From NCBI GenBank assembly GCA_025934615.1, contig JAICXS010000130.1, positions 1 through 6,143 of the forward strand: a stretch of 6,143 nt of DNA, given 5' to 3'. The notes under the pieces were generated by a model, which made no database searches, was not told the origin of the DNA, and saw only the letters and a list, made by a program, of their open reading frames with translations. The position numbers and the translations under genes were made by a program. This document shows, piece by piece, positions 5,892-6,143 of this stretch (position 1 is its first letter; every line of letters starts with the position of its first letter). This DNA comes from Nitrospiraceae bacterium (GTDB taxonomy: Bacteria; Nitrospirota; Nitrospiria; Nitrospirales; Nitrospiraceae).

Positions 5892-5899
5892 CCTCCTTT
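5892..5899 (-). promoter_or_regulatory. Strong ribosome binding site of mcp that decides its start
   Basis: AAAGGAGG is nine bases from the ATG at 5882 but has no spacing at all to the alternative in-frame ATG at 5891. The true product should therefore begin MVNWRNL rather than three residues earlier. Confidence 0.8.
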
Positions 5900-5922
5900 A
5901 TAAAGTACGCTCGACAAGCGAT

Positions 5923-6143
5923 TCAGGCCTGTACGGTTTCAGTTTCTTCTGAGGTCGATCCGACCTGTAACAATTCTTCAAGTGAGAGCACATGATCAAT
6001 GTTGAGAATCGTGATGAGACGATCGGCGCATCGGCCAAGGCCGCTGATAAAGCTTACATCCACATTGGTGCCGAGCATGGGGGCTGGCTGAATATCTGCG
6101 CTCGGGATGTCCATGACTTCGGAAACGGCATCGACGATGAGCC
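5923..6143 (-). CDS. cheW: CheW, chemotaxis coupling protein, C-terminal part only
   Basis: The last 72 codons are present; the start lies beyond the right edge. CheW is a small soluble SH3-like scaffold that links receptors to the histidine kinase CheA. The visible LIVDAVSEVMDIP (1-13 of the fragment), followed by the IQPAP block, VSFISGLGR and LITILNIDHVLS, is the characteristic second half of CheW. In full-length proteins the LIVDxVxEV strand contacts the receptor tip. The open frame continues unbroken to the edge, so the first ATG inside it at 6114 is internal and not a start. The stop lies 40 bases before mcp, with no terminator between, indicating one transcript. A CheW-like domain at the end of a CheV or CheA protein is the alternative; the short acidic tail and direct stop favour a separate CheW, but the missing half leaves this open. 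Confidence 0.88.
   Translation of the reverse strand, partial: LIVDAVSEVMDIPSADIQPAPMLGTNVDVSFISGLGRCADRLITILNIDHVLSLEELLQVGSTSEETETVQA

Overview
The window reads as bacterial chromosome of moderately high GC (by eye, not computed), densely coded, with every supported gene on the minus strand. Transcription therefore runs from high to low coordinates. A membrane receptor with a c-type heme motif facing the periplasm points to a Gram-negative, respiring bacterium. The overall style of the proteins reminds me of Nitrospira-like bacteria or Proteobacteria, but that is an impression and not a proven placement.

Region 1 (about 1567-6143) is a chemotaxis operon in the order cheW (3' end only), mcp, cheR, cheD, cheB. 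CheW couples receptors to the CheA kinase. The receptor is a two-transmembrane methyl-accepting chemotaxis protein with a Tll0287/DUF3365-like periplasmic domain carrying CIGCH, and it ends in a CheR/CheB-tethering-type pentapeptide. CheR methylates receptors, CheD deamidates receptor glutamines, and CheB is the response-regulator methylesterase/deamidase. Together they form a complete receptor-plus-adaptation module. cheA and cheY are not visible and may lie upstream, beyond 6143. cheD follows cheR by only a few bases and cheB overlaps cheD, so these three are probably translationally coupled. mcp and cheR are separated by 92 bases that hold a perfect 13-bp hairpin.

Region 2 (about 1273-1566) is a non-coding gap between cheB and the next gene. 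It holds a large interrupted inverted repeat, three copies of the octamer GACGATCC, a weak sigma-28-like promoter match, and a pair of mutually exclusive small hairpins, one of which covers the Shine-Dalgarno sequence of the next gene.

Region 3 (1-1272) is unrelated to chemotaxis. It holds an extended-SDR NAD(P)-dependent epimerase/dehydratase whose 3' end overlaps the start of a gene that looks like a cobalamin-binding-domain radical SAM enzyme and runs off the left edge. The overlap makes these two a likely two-gene unit in a biosynthetic or lipid/sugar modification pathway, but the substrate cannot be read from this window.

The most noteworthy element is the putative heme-c receptor inside its own adaptation operon, which suggests a redox, oxygen or NO taxis system. 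I saw no RNA genes, mobile elements or CRISPR arrays.
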